Of a stretch of DNA of 38,337 nt, positions 30,806-38,337 are shown piece by piece. Both the position numbers and the translations under genes were made by a program. Location: NCBI GenBank assembly GCA_028287035.1, contig JAQBQL010000168.1, forward strand, positions 1 to 38,337. Reading direction: 5' to 3'. The notes below the pieces were generated by a model that made no database searches, had not been told where the DNA came from, and saw only the letters and a list, made by a program, of their open reading frames with translations. The stretch comes from Labilithrix sp. (GTDB lineage: Bacteria; Myxococcota; Polyangia; Polyangiales; Polyangiaceae). The first letter of the stretch is position 1; the number at the start of each line of letters is the position of its first letter.

Positions 30806-30831
30806 CGCCGGGCCATGTCGCACGCCCGGCG
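30806..30831 (+). terminator. GC-rich 8-bp stem-loop followed by a T-rich tract (possible terminator)
   Basis: CGCCGGGC (30806-30813) and GCCCGGCG (30824-30831) with 10 nt between are followed on the plus strand by ATCTTTTCTT, one of few T-rich tracts in the window. As a plus-strand terminator it would block antisense read-through into the transferase gene; as DNA it could be an operator upstream of the CBM60 gene. A third half-copy CGCCGGGC is at 30853-30860. Confidence 0.3.
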
Positions 30832-30897
30832 ATCTTTTCTTCGTGGACGTCTCGCCGGGCCGCTCTATCCTGACACAAGGCTGTCACGGCGAGCCGG

Positions 30898-30903
30898 TAG
30901 CGT
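30898..30903 (+). promoter_or_regulatory. -10-like box TAGCGT, 7 nt before the GST start
   Basis: TAGCGT, 7 nt, ATG 30911. A CTGACA at 30870-30875 is 22 bp upstream, too far for a standard -35. Nearby TGACA-N6-TGTCA forms a short dyad. Confidence 0.45.
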
Positions 30904-30910
30904 CGGCCTC

Positions 30911-31543
30911 ATGAAGCTCTACTTCCACCCGCTCTCCGGAAATTCCCGCCGCGCGCTCCTCGTCGCCGCTCACCTGGAGGTGCCGCTCGAGCGCATCGTC
31001 GTCGACCTCACGAAGAGCGAGCAGCGCGGCGCGCCTCACCTCGGTCGGAACCCGAACGGCCTCGTGCCAGTGCTCGACGACGACGGGTTCGTGCTCTGGG
31101 AGTCGCGCGCGATCATGCAGTACCTCGCCGACAAGACACCCGGGCAGTCGCTCCTCCCGACCGATCCCCGCGGCCGCGCCGACGTGAACCGCTGGCTCTT
31201 CTGGTGCGCCGGCCACATGTCGATCGCGAACACGATCCTCGTCCGCGAGAACTTCGTGAAGACGTTCTCCGCTCAGGCGCCCGACCCGGTCGAGGTCGCA
31301 CGCGGCGAGGCGCTCTTCGCGCAGCATGGCGCGGTGCTCGATGCGCATCTCGCCGGCCGGACGTGGGTGGTCGGCGATTCCCTGACGCTCGCCGACTACT
31401 CGCTGGCCTCGGGCTTCGCGCTGGCCGGCCCCGCGCGCTTTCCGATCGGGAAGCTCACGAACCTCCTGGCGTGGCTGGGACGCGTCCAGGAGCTCGACGC
31501 CTGGAAGCGCACCGCGCCGCCGCCGCCTCCCGCGCGCGGATGA
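30911..31543 (+). CDS. glutathione S-transferase family protein
   Basis: 210 aa, cytosolic. The thioredoxin-like N-terminal half has FHPLSGNSRRALL (active-site Ser region), NPNGLVPVL with the cis-Pro, and the glutathione-binding WESRAIMQYL (Glu/Ser pair). The C-terminal helical half contains GDSLTLADYS, the N-capping-box motif. Size and motifs are normal for bacterial GSTs, theta/phi-like. It should conjugate or reduce electrophiles with glutathione or a related thiol. It is a single gene, convergent with the propeller lipoprotein (12 bp). Confidence 0.9.
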   Translation: MKLYFHPLSGNSRRALLVAAHLEVPLERIVVDLTKSEQRGAPHLGRNPNGLVPVLDDDGFVLWESRAIMQYLADKTPGQSLLPTDPRGRADVNRWLFWCAGHMSIANTILVRENFVKTFSAQAPDPVEVARGEALFAQHGAVLDAHLAGRTWVVGDSLTLADYSLASGFALAGPARFPIGKLTNLLAWLGRVQELDAWKRTAPPPPPARG

Positions 31544-31555
31544 CGAAGCGTCCGC

Positions 31556-33532
31556 TCACGGGGCGCGGCGGAAGATGGCGCCGTTCGCTCCGGCGGTGAA
31601 CAGCGCGCCGGCGGGCGTGCGCGCGATGGCGTAGACGGGGACGCTCAGCCAAGCCGAGCGCTTCCAGGTCGCGCCGTCCCAGTGGAAGACCTCGCCGCTC
31701 GCGCTCGCTGCCCACACATCGCTGCTGCTCTTGCCGGCGAGCGCGGTGATCCGGATGTCGTCGTACCCCGTGGCCTCGAAGGGCGGCGCCTTGACGGCGC
31801 TCCACGCGGCGCCGTTCCAGCGGCGTACGACGCCGCCCGCGCCGGCTGCCCAGGCGTCGGTCGGGCCGAACGCGTGCACCGCGTAGAGGTCCTCGGTCGT
31901 GCCGGTGGGAATCGCGGTCCACCCGGCGCCGTCGAAGTGGCGCGCCACGCCGTCGTAGCCGACCGACCACACGTCGTTCTTCGCCGAGCCATGGATCGCG
32001 ACCCCGCCCGGGCCGCCGCCCGTGGCCGTCCAGCTCGCGCCGTCGAAGTGCATGCCGCCGCCGTTGCAGGCGACCCAGACGTCGTTGGCGGCGCTGCCCC
32101 ACACCGCGTCCAGGTAGCTCGGGCCGGGGTGCGGAGTGACCGTCCACGCCGTCCCGTTCCAGTGCTGGAGATTGTCGGGCGCGCCGCTCCCCCACGAGGT
32201 GGCCCACACGTCGTTCGGGCCGCTGCCCCAGACGTCGTTGAACTCCTGGCGATAGACGGTATTCGCGGCGGGGACGTCGTTCCACGTGGTGCCGTTCCAG
32301 TGAGACATGGAGAGCCGCCCCACCGCCCACGCGTCGTTCTCCCCGAGCACCGCCACGTGCGAGAGCGAATCGTACGGGCCGCTCGGAGAGCCCGACGTGA
32401 ACGTCCAGCCGCCGGTGAGGGTCGCCTTGTGCGCCATGCGCCCGCCGTATCCGATCGCCCAGCCGTCGCCGGACGGGTGGACCCAGCCGCCCGTCAAGTA
32501 CTCGTACTGGAGATCGGGCTGGGGAACGAAGGCCGCGCCGTCCCATCGCCCCGAGCCGTACCAGCCGCCGAAGAACCACACGTCGTTCGCGCCGCTGCCG
32601 GTCACCGCGACCGAAGGCGCGCGGAGCAGGGAGGCGTCGGGCGGGTACACGTTCGTCCAGCGCGTGCCGTTCCAGCGCTGGAGCGAGCCCTGGCCGCCGG
32701 GATCGCCGGTCATCCACACGTCGTTCGGCGACGAGCCCCACACGCTGCGGAACGACGCGGAGAAGGAGCTCACGTAGTCGACCGTGGTGGTGGTCCACGC
32801 GCCGCCCGTCCGGTGCGGGACGCTCTGCGCGTACGGCACTCCCGCCGACCACGCTTCTCCCGCGGGCGACGCCCAGACGCCGTACTGGTTCGGGCGCTGC
32901 GCCGCGGCCGGGTACACGGTGGCGAGCAGCGTCCAGGTCGCGCCGTCCCAGTGGAGCCGCGTGTCTTCGTCGCCCACCGCGTGGACGTCGGCGGCGCTCG
33001 CGCACGTCACGCCATTGAGGCGCTTCGTCGTCGGCGAGGCCTTGCTCGACCAGGTGGCGCCGTCGAAGTGGAGGAGCGTGCCGGCGGCCCCGACCGCCCA
33101 CACGTCGTTCTTGCTGGTGCCGCAGATCCCCGTGAGGTCGGCGCGCACGCCGCTCGCCGCGAGCTTCCAGCGCGTACCGTCGTGACGGACGATGGTGCCG
33201 CGCGCGCCGACCGCCCAGACGTCGCCGGGGGCGCTGCCCCAGACGCCCGCGAGGTTCGTGCCGAACGGGGTCGGACGCTGCCAGCACCAGCCGTCCTCCA
33301 CGCAGAAGTCGCCGGTCACGGCCGGACCGCCGTCGCCCGGTCCGCCGTCGCCCGCAGCGCCGTCGCCGGGCGTTGCCCCGTCCGTGGGAGCCCCGCCGTC
33401 GAGGTCGGGTCCGCCGCCGGCCGCATCCGCCTCGGGCGCCCCGCCGTCCGCGCCCTCGTTGCTCTCGCTCCCGCAGGCCGCGCACGTCAGGAGAGCCGCC
33501 GAGGCGACGAGGAAGAGAGTGCGACGCATCAT
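31556..33532 (-). CDS. large repeat beta-propeller lipoprotein
   Basis: 658 aa from ATG 33532 (ATG 33529 adjacent). Signal peptide ends in CAAC, with a tandem Asp/Gly/Ala tether to about 80. From there to the C terminus about 13 units of 40-50 residues follow, each with a strand like NDVWAVG or SDVWAAS and then HWNGTTWT, HFDGASWT or similar. The Trp/Asp pattern indicates one or two beta-propellers built as a ligand-binding scaffold; no catalytic site is evident. The repeats are clear in the DNA too (recurrent CACGTCGTT on the plus strand), so the gene is prone to recombination. The upstream promoter is unclear. Confidence 0.82.
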   Translation of the reverse strand: MMRRTLFLVASAALLTCAACGSESNEGADGGAPEADAAGGGPDLDGGAPTDGATPGDGAAGDGGPGDGGPAVTGDFCVEDGWCWQRPTPFGTNLAGVWGSAPGDVWAVGARGTIVRHDGTRWKLAASGVRADLTGICGTSKNDVWAVGAAGTLLHFDGATWSSKASPTTKRLNGVTCASAADVHAVGDEDTRLHWDGATWTLLATVYPAAAQRPNQYGVWASPAGEAWSAGVPYAQSVPHRTGGAWTTTTVDYVSSFSASFRSVWGSSPNDVWMTGDPGGQGSLQRWNGTRWTNVYPPDASLLRAPSVAVTGSGANDVWFFGGWYGSGRWDGAAFVPQPDLQYEYLTGGWVHPSGDGWAIGYGGRMAHKATLTGGWTFTSGSPSGPYDSLSHVAVLGENDAWAVGRLSMSHWNGTTWNDVPAANTVYRQEFNDVWGSGPNDVWATSWGSGAPDNLQHWNGTAWTVTPHPGPSYLDAVWGSAANDVWVACNGGGMHFDGASWTATGGGPGGVAIHGSAKNDVWSVGYDGVARHFDGAGWTAIPTGTTEDLYAVHAFGPTDAWAAGAGGVVRRWNGAAWSAVKAPPFEATGYDDIRITALAGKSSSDVWAASASGEVFHWDGATWKRSAWLSVPVYAIARTPAGALFTAGANGAIFRRAP

Positions 33533-33575
33533 GCCGATGATGAGCCACCCCGCGCCCGCCGGTCGCAACAATTCG

Positions 33576-35768
33576 TCAGCCGTCCGACAGCGTCTCTCTC
33601 ACCTTGCGGAGGAGCGCGTCCGGGGTGACGGGCTTCTGGATGAACGAGAGCGTCGCGGACAGGACGCCATGGCGCACGACGGCATCGTCCGTGTAGCCGG
33701 ACATGTAGAGCACCTTCATGCCGGGGCGGAGCGGCGCGAGGCGCTCCGCGAGGAGCCGGCCGCCCATCCGCGGCATGACCACGTCGGTCAGGAGGAGGTG
33801 GATGGTCGACGCGTGCTGCTCGCACACCATCAGCGCGTCACCGCCGTTCTCGGCCTCGATCACCGTGTACCCGTGGCGGCGCAGGATCGTGCGCGTCAGC
33901 ACGCGCAGCGCCTCCTCGTCCTCCACGAGCAGGATCGTCTCGGAGCCGTGCACCAGCGCCCGCTCCGGCGCGGCGACGAGGGCGGCCGGAGCGCCGCGCG
34001 CGACCGGGAAGTGGATCCGGAACGTCGTCCCGCGGCCCTGCTCGCTCGATACCCCGATGATCCCGCCGCTCTGCTGCACGATCCCGAAGACGGTCGCGAG
34101 CCCGAGGCCGGTCCCCTTCCCCTTCTCCTTCGTCGTGAAGAACGGCTCGAACATCCGGGCCTGGGTGGCGAGGTCGATCCCGGTGCCGGTGTCCGTCACG
34201 GCGAGCATCACGTGAGGGCCCGGCACGACGCCGACGTTCTCGCCCGCATAGGTGTCGTCGAGCGTCACCTCGGCGGTCTCGATGGTGAGCCGCCCGCCGG
34301 ACGGCATCGCGTCGCGGGCGTTCACCGCGAGGTTCAGGATCACCTGCTCGATCTGCCCGGGGTCGACGAGCACCTTCCCGATGCCCGGGGCCACCGAGCA
34401 GGTGAGCTCGATGTCCTCGCCGAGGAGGCGACGCAGCATGTTCTCCATGCCGGAGGCGACGGCGGCGAGATCCACGATCTTCGGCTCGAGCACCTGCTGG
34501 CGGCTGAAGGCGAGCAGCTGGCGCGTCAGCTCCACCGCGCGCTGTCCGGCGCCGCGGATCTCCTCGAGATCGGAGCGCATCGGGTCCCCGGGCGGGAGGT
34601 CGTCGGCGAGCAGCTCGCTGTAGCTCAGGATGATCGAGAGCAGATTGTTGAAGTCGTGCGCGACCCCGCCGGCGAGCTTGCCGATGGTCTCCATCTTCTG
34701 CGCCTGCCGGAGCTGCTCCTCGAGCCTGGCGTTGCGCACCTCGGCGTGCTTGCGCGGCGTGACGTCCTGCACCGAGCCGTGGACGTGCGTGATGTTCCCC
34801 GCGGCGTCGCGATCGGCGTTTCCGACCGAGCGCACCCAGAGGGAGGCGCCGCTCTTCGTGAGCATCTCGATCTCGATGTCGAACGGCGCGCCGTCACGGC
34901 TGCAGCGCATGACGGCATCGCTCGCTCGTTCGCGGCTCTCCGGCGAATAGAAGGCGAGCGCCTCCTCGAGCGTGGGCGTCGTCCCGGCGGGCACCTCGAA
35001 CAGATCGCAGACCTCGTCCGACCAGACGACGTGTCCGCTGCCCAGCTCGAGACGCCAGCCGCCGAGTCGCGCCGTCTGACCGGCGATCCGCAGGAGCGCG
35101 CGCTTCTCGTGCAAGGACCGGTTCAGCGCGACGAGCGCGTCCTGCTCGTCCTCGAGCGCCTTCCGCGTCGCCAGCGACCGCGCCAGCGCGCTCTCGAGCG
35201 CCTTGATCACCACGCCCAGCACCAGCACGAGGCTCACGTTGACGAACACGAAGTTGCCGGTGATCACCGACCAGCCGACGAGGTCGATGTGCCATTGCGA
35301 CGCGCTCATCTCGGGGGCGGCGATGCCAACGAAGCCGATGGTCAGCATCGTGGCCGCGTTCAGGAGGACCGTGAAGAGACCCGACTTCAGATCGAGCAGC
35401 AGCGTCGTGAGGAGCGAGAAGCCGAGCAGGTAGCTGAGGCTCACCGACCCGACGCCCACCATCAGGCCGGCCCCGAGCGCGAAGAAGACGAGGCAGGTCG
35501 TGACCGCGCGCGCCGGGAGCCGCTCGAAGTACGTCAGCGCGAGGATCGCGGCGATCGCCACGGTGTCGAGGGCGACGATTCCCATCAGGCCCCCGCGCCC
35601 GGCGAACCAGACGCTCGGCAGGTACACGAGGAACCCGAACGCCGACGTGCAGCGGAGCACGATGCTGAGGAGATCGCTGCGCCACGTCTCCGGACGGAGC
35701 ACGAACCAGCCCGCCCGGCCGCTCGGTGAATCCGCCGCGCGGGTTCGGATCTCGGCTCGCGCTGTCAT
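33576..35768 (-). CDS. membrane-bound hybrid histidine kinase (PAS-HisKA-HATPase-REC)
   Basis: 730 aa. Six to eight membrane helices occupy about 30-190 with no large periplasmic loop, so it probably senses within the membrane. Then a coiled-coil linker (about 195-225), a PAS domain (about 230-340, ending GSVQDVTPRKHAE), HisKA with His371 in AGGVAHDFNN, HATPase with Asn483, DTGTG and GKGTGLGL, and a receiver (610-726) with acidic Glu616/Asp617, phospho-acceptor Asp662, Ser690 and Lys712. All catalytic residues are intact. No separate output regulator is adjacent. The start ATG 35768 has GGGGGA just upstream and a TACGCT box 15 nt before the ATG. Confidence 0.92.
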   Translation of the reverse strand: MTARAEIRTRAADSPSGRAGWFVLRPETWRSDLLSIVLRCTSAFGFLVYLPSVWFAGRGGLMGIVALDTVAIAAILALTYFERLPARAVTTCLVFFALGAGLMVGVGSVSLSYLLGFSLLTTLLLDLKSGLFTVLLNAATMLTIGFVGIAAPEMSASQWHIDLVGWSVITGNFVFVNVSLVLVLGVVIKALESALARSLATRKALEDEQDALVALNRSLHEKRALLRIAGQTARLGGWRLELGSGHVVWSDEVCDLFEVPAGTTPTLEEALAFYSPESRERASDAVMRCSRDGAPFDIEIEMLTKSGASLWVRSVGNADRDAAGNITHVHGSVQDVTPRKHAEVRNARLEEQLRQAQKMETIGKLAGGVAHDFNNLLSIILSYSELLADDLPPGDPMRSDLEEIRGAGQRAVELTRQLLAFSRQQVLEPKIVDLAAVASGMENMLRRLLGEDIELTCSVAPGIGKVLVDPGQIEQVILNLAVNARDAMPSGGRLTIETAEVTLDDTYAGENVGVVPGPHVMLAVTDTGTGIDLATQARMFEPFFTTKEKGKGTGLGLATVFGIVQQSGGIIGVSSEQGRGTTFRIHFPVARGAPAALVAAPERALVHGSETILLVEDEEALRVLTRTILRRHGYTVIEAENGGDALMVCEQHASTIHLLLTDVVMPRMGGRLLAERLAPLRPGMKVLYMSGYTDDAVVRHGVLSATLSFIQKPVTPDALLRKVRETLSDG

Positions 35769-35854
35769 CGTCCCCCGACGAGGAGCGTACCGTGCTCGCG
35801 ACCTCGCGGGGGATGGTCCTGCCTTTGACGCACCACGACGCGCGGGTGTGATGG

Positions 35855-35883
35855 TTGCCATGCGGCAGGGTGGTCGTTAGCAT
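35855..35883 (+). promoter_or_regulatory. promoter TTGCCA-N17-TAGCAT for the Cys-containing lipoprotein/kinase pair
   Basis: TTGCCA (35855-35860), 17-bp spacer, TAGCAT (35878-35883), then 8 nt to GTG 35892. It is the best two-element sigma-70-like promoter in the window, with initiation predicted at the start codon. Confidence 0.55.
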
Positions 35884-35891
35884 TCGCGGCG

Positions 35892-36896
35892 GTGATCCGG
35901 ATGCGACCTCAGCGCTGGCTGGCCGCGGGAGCGCTCCTCGTCGGAGCGTCGACGGCTGCTTGCTCGCTGCTCTTCGACACGGACGACCAGTGCAGCACGA
36001 CGCAGGACTGCGTCGGCCGCGGCGCCGCGTTCGCCGCGACCCAGTGCGTGAGCAACGTCTGCGTGAGCGCGGTCGCGCCGGTCGACGCGTCGACCATCGA
36101 CGCGCACGACGCCGCGCCCGAGGCCGAGGCCGCGCCGCCCGATCCGTTCGCATGCGGTCTGCTCCCGCCGCCCGATCCCGATTACACGCATCCGGTCACC
36201 GCCGACATCCGGTACATCGATTTCTCGTCGGGAATGCCGGCTACCCAGGTCGACGTACGCCTCTGCGCGTCGACCGACGCTCTCTGCACCAACGCGCGCA
36301 CCACCATCCACGCGACCGACGCGGGCGGTGACGCGGGCGGGTCCGGAATCGACGGCGGCGCTGACGGCGGCGTCGGCTGGATCGCCCCTGCTTCGGACGG
36401 CCGGATCATCGGCACGGTGGAGCGCGGCTTCGAGGGGTTCTTCGAGCTCCGCTCGAGCGTGTACGCGCCCACGCTGCGCTTCACCTCGCCGCCGCTCCGC
36501 GAGGACGTGACGCTCTTCGACCAGATCCTGCTGCGCCCCGCCGAGATCGCGTTCCTCGCCGACATCGCGACCGGCCGGAAGAACTCCTACGACGCGACGA
36601 CGCGCGGCCTCGTCTTCACGCTCGTTCGCGACTGCAACCAGCAGCCGCTCTCGAACGTGCGGTTCGAGACGACGTCGACGGATCCCGATCAGTTCGCGTT
36701 CTACATCGTCAACACCGCGCCGAGCGTCGAAGAGAAGAAGACCGACGCGACCGGCCGCGGCGGCTACGCGAACATCCCCCCGGGTCTCCACACGTTCACC
36801 GCCTTCTTCGCCGACACGGGCAAGCGCATCGGCTCGACGCGCGCCCTCGTGCGCGTCGGCACCAACACCACCGTCTCGATCCTGCCGAGCCCATGA
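35892..36896 (+). CDS. lipoprotein translationally coupled to a Ser/Thr kinase
   Basis: 334 aa from GTG. Signal peptide with lipobox TAAC (Cys24), then a short Cys-bearing segment (residues about 34-58, four cysteines: QCSTTQDC and QCVSNVC) common in myxobacterial surface proteins, an Asp/Ala tether, and a globular beta-rich domain (about 95-334) with two more cysteines and a C-terminal strand-rich, transthyretin-like pattern (GRGGYANIPPGLHTFTAF). Function unknown. Its stop overlaps the kinase ATG (ATGA), so lipoprotein and kinase are made in linked amounts; the lipoprotein may be the extracytoplasmic ligand-binding partner. Confidence 0.78.
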   Translation: MIRMRPQRWLAAGALLVGASTAACSLLFDTDDQCSTTQDCVGRGAAFAATQCVSNVCVSAVAPVDASTIDAHDAAPEAEAAPPDPFACGLLPPPDPDYTHPVTADIRYIDFSSGMPATQVDVRLCASTDALCTNARTTIHATDAGGDAGGSGIDGGADGGVGWIAPASDGRIIGTVERGFEGFFELRSSVYAPTLRFTSPPLREDVTLFDQILLRPAEIAFLADIATGRKNSYDATTRGLVFTLVRDCNQQPLSNVRFETTSTDPDQFAFYIVNTAPSVEEKKTDATGRGGYANIPPGLHTFTAFFADTGKRIGSTRALVRVGTNTTVSILPSP

Positions 36897-38337
36897 ACGG
36901 CAAGCGACCCGCGGGCCCGCCGTTGCGTGTGGAGGAGTCCGGCGTCATCGAGGCGCTCGGACCGCGCGATCTCAGCCTCGCCGCGTCGGTCGGCAAGTAC
37001 CGCTTCCTCGGCGTGCTCGGCCATGGCGGCATGGCCGACGTCTACCTCGCGATGGCCGACGGCCCCGAGGGGTTCCGCAAGCTGTGCGTCGTGAAGATGC
37101 TCAAGGAGGAGATGTCGAGCGACGACGACTTCCGCGCCATGTTCGTCGACGAGGCACGCCTCGCGGCGCGGCTCACGCATCCGAACATCGTGCAGACGTA
37201 CGAGGTCGAGTCCGTCAACGGGCACCTGCTCCTCGCCATGGAGTACGTCGAGGGCGCGACGATGGCGCGCGTGCGGCGGCGCATGGTCGACGGCACGTTC
37301 CCGCTCGAGGCCTCGGTGCGCGTCCTCTGCGACGTCCTCGACGCGCTCTCCTATGCGCACGGGGCGCTCGACTTCGACGGCCGCTGCCTCGACATCGTCC
37401 ACCGCGACGTGAGCCCGCACAACATCATCGTCGGCTACAGCGGCAACGTGAAGCTGCTCGACTTCGGGATCGCGAAGAGCACGGCGGCCATCCAGGCGAC
37501 GCAGGCCGGAGTCCTCAAGGGCAAGGTCGGTTACATGGCCCCGGAGCAGGCGTCCTTCGGGCACGTGGATCGCCGCGCCGACATCTTCTCGGTCGGCGTC
37601 ATCCTGTGGGAGGCGATCGCGGGACGGCGCCTCGCCGAGGGTAGCTCGTCGCACGCCTCGCTCCTCAAGCGCATCGAGGGCTCGGAGCCGCGCATCGAGG
37701 AGGTGGTCCCCGACGTCGACCCGCAGCTCGCCGACATCGTGGGCCGCGCGCTCGCGACGCATCCCGAGGATCGGTATGCGACGGCCGACGAGCTCCAGAC
37801 GGACCTCGAGGGGTGGCTGAGCAGGCGGACGGAGATGCCGCGGCGCACCTGGGCGGCGAGCATCGCGGCCGCGTTCGCCGACGATCGCCGCAAGTTCCAG
37901 GCGCTCGCCAACGAGCGCACGTCGGACCCGCTCGTGGCCGTGCGGAGCGCTCCGGGGCCGCGCGTCGGCGTACCGGTCGACGCGGTGCACGAGCCCGGCG
38001 TGCATTCGAGCACCCCGACGCCGGTCCACAGCGCGCCGCATGCACCCCCGACGCGGTCGCGCCCGATGACCATCGCGGCCATCGCGCTCGCGGCCGTCGT
38101 GGTCGGGCTGCTCGGGTACGTCGCGGCCACGGCCTCGAGCCGGTCGGTCGCCGTGGCGGCGGCCTCCGCGCGGCAGACCCCGAGCGGCGAGCCCGCGGCC
38201 AGCGGAGCCCCGAGCGCCGCGATCGCGACGGCGTCGGTCACCGACCTCCGCACGGCGCCCCCCGAGCCGAGCGGCGCCGCGGGCGCCGGGCCGAACGCGT
38301 CGCCCTCGGCGCACCTCACACGGCACAACCCGCCGGT
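36893..38337 (+). CDS. Ser/Thr protein kinase, 3' end outside window
   Basis: At least 481 aa; the frame stays open to the window edge. Kinase domain about 35-310: GHGGMADVYLA, Lys68, Glu87, HRDVSPHN (170-177), DFG 190-192, APE 216-218; all catalytic residues are present. HRDVSPHN with Ser-Pro-His is the form common in myxobacterial kinases. A membrane helix at about 392-414 leads to a Pro/Ser/Ala-rich extracytoplasmic tail whose end is missing. The start ATG 36893 overlaps the stop of the lipoprotein gene (ATGA). It is distinct in sequence from the two other kinases in the window. Confidence 0.9.
   Translation, partial: MNGKRPAGPPLRVEESGVIEALGPRDLSLAASVGKYRFLGVLGHGGMADVYLAMADGPEGFRKLCVVKMLKEEMSSDDDFRAMFVDEARLAARLTHPNIVQTYEVESVNGHLLLAMEYVEGATMARVRRRMVDGTFPLEASVRVLCDVLDALSYAHGALDFDGRCLDIVHRDVSPHNIIVGYSGNVKLLDFGIAKSTAAIQATQAGVLKGKVGYMAPEQASFGHVDRRADIFSVGVILWEAIAGRRLAEGSSSHASLLKRIEGSEPRIEEVVPDVDPQLADIVGRALATHPEDRYATADELQTDLEGWLSRRTEMPRRTWAASIAAAFADDRRKFQALANERTSDPLVAVRSAPGPRVGVPVDAVHEPGVHSSTPTPVHSAPHAPPTRSRPMTIAAIALAAVVVGLLGYVAATASSRSVAVAAASARQTPSGEPAASGAPSAAIATASVTDLRTAPPEPSGAAGAGPNASPSAHLTRHNPP

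Noticed and set aside
28879..30873. 664-codon plus-strand open frame opposite the CBM60 lipoprotein
   Set aside because: Shadow frame; the minus strand has signal peptide, lipobox, CBM60 motifs and a strong ribosome site.
31682..33628. 648-codon plus-strand open frame opposite the propeller lipoprotein
   Set aside because: Its apparent repeats only mirror the repeats of the real gene on the other strand.
33192..35729. 845-codon open frame on the plus strand opposite the histidine kinase
   Set aside because: Composition is Arg/Glu/His-rich with no domain, and the minus strand encodes a complete, motif-rich hybrid kinase. Long antisense frames are expected at this GC content.
37084..37644. 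186-codon plus-strand frame near the right end
   Set aside because: It is in a different frame from the intact kinase gene starting at 36893, which stays open to the window edge and has all kinase motifs.
36764..38326. 520-codon minus-strand frame at the right end
   Set aside because: Antisense to the kinase and composed of Arg/Val/Glu-rich low-information sequence.
1..38337. Possible tRNA, rRNA, CRISPR array, insertion sequence or prophage
   Set aside because: No cloverleaf, conserved rRNA segment, regularly spaced repeat, transposase or integrase was seen; gaps between genes are all under about 225 bp.

Overview
The window is about 38.3 kb of very GC-rich DNA (roughly 70 % by eye) with almost no intergenic space. 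Gene content points to a myxobacterium, most likely Polyangia/Polyangiales in Myxococcota: three Ser/Thr protein kinases (one with the HRDVSPHN catalytic loop common in this group), two sigma factors paired with membrane regulators, a hybrid histidine kinase, and a dozen predicted lipoproteins carrying an Asp/Ala/Gly/Ser-rich tether behind the lipobox. This assignment is inference from gene content. I see no rRNA, tRNA, CRISPR array, insertion sequence or phage gene.

Layout. 1-7.1 kb: 3' end of an omega-amino-acid:pyruvate transaminase, a BI-1/YccA membrane protein, a lactonase-type beta-propeller lipoprotein, an SEC-C/UPF0149 protein, a coupled pair of membrane proteins (one with two zinc ribbons), an SlyD-like FKBP and an MFS exporter. 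7.1-11.5 kb: an SLT-domain lipoprotein, a phosphoesterase lipoprotein divergent from a PAP2-family membrane enzyme, and a small lipoprotein with haem-type motifs. 11.6-16.2 kb: a minus-strand operon of esterase lipoprotein, outer-membrane-like protein, ECF sigma factor, FecR-domain protein and Cys-rich protein. 16.2-21.3 kb: a DUF2378-like protein, a Ser/Thr kinase with an altered DFG motif, a lipoprotein divergent from it, a zinc-finger protein coupled to a sulfite-oxidase-like molybdoenzyme, and a LamG lipoprotein. 21.3-25.9 kb: an unknown protein, a highly divergent family-A DNA polymerase, and a kelch-type lipoprotein. 25.9-29.0 kb: a sigma factor coupled to a kinase with an N-terminal zinc-binding anti-sigma-like domain, divergent from a TPR/PEGA-like protein. 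29.0-38.3 kb: a CBM60/beta-helix lipoprotein, a glutathione transferase, a repeat-propeller lipoprotein, a hybrid histidine kinase, and a lipoprotein coupled to a third Ser/Thr kinase that runs off the window.

The content is dominated by envelope surveillance and signalling: secreted or lipid-anchored binding and hydrolytic proteins interleaved with sigma factor, anti-sigma-like and kinase modules. Six gene pairs overlap at ATGA or GTGA junctions. Eleven genes carry a TAnnnT box 6-8 nt before the start codon, which suggests widespread leaderless transcription. Several intergenic regions hold perfect inverted repeats; the clearest is centred on a TACAAT box in front of the PAP2 gene. The most unusual single gene is the DNA polymerase I paralogue at 22122-24710, which has altered steric-gate, O-helix and motif C residues and eroded nuclease sites.
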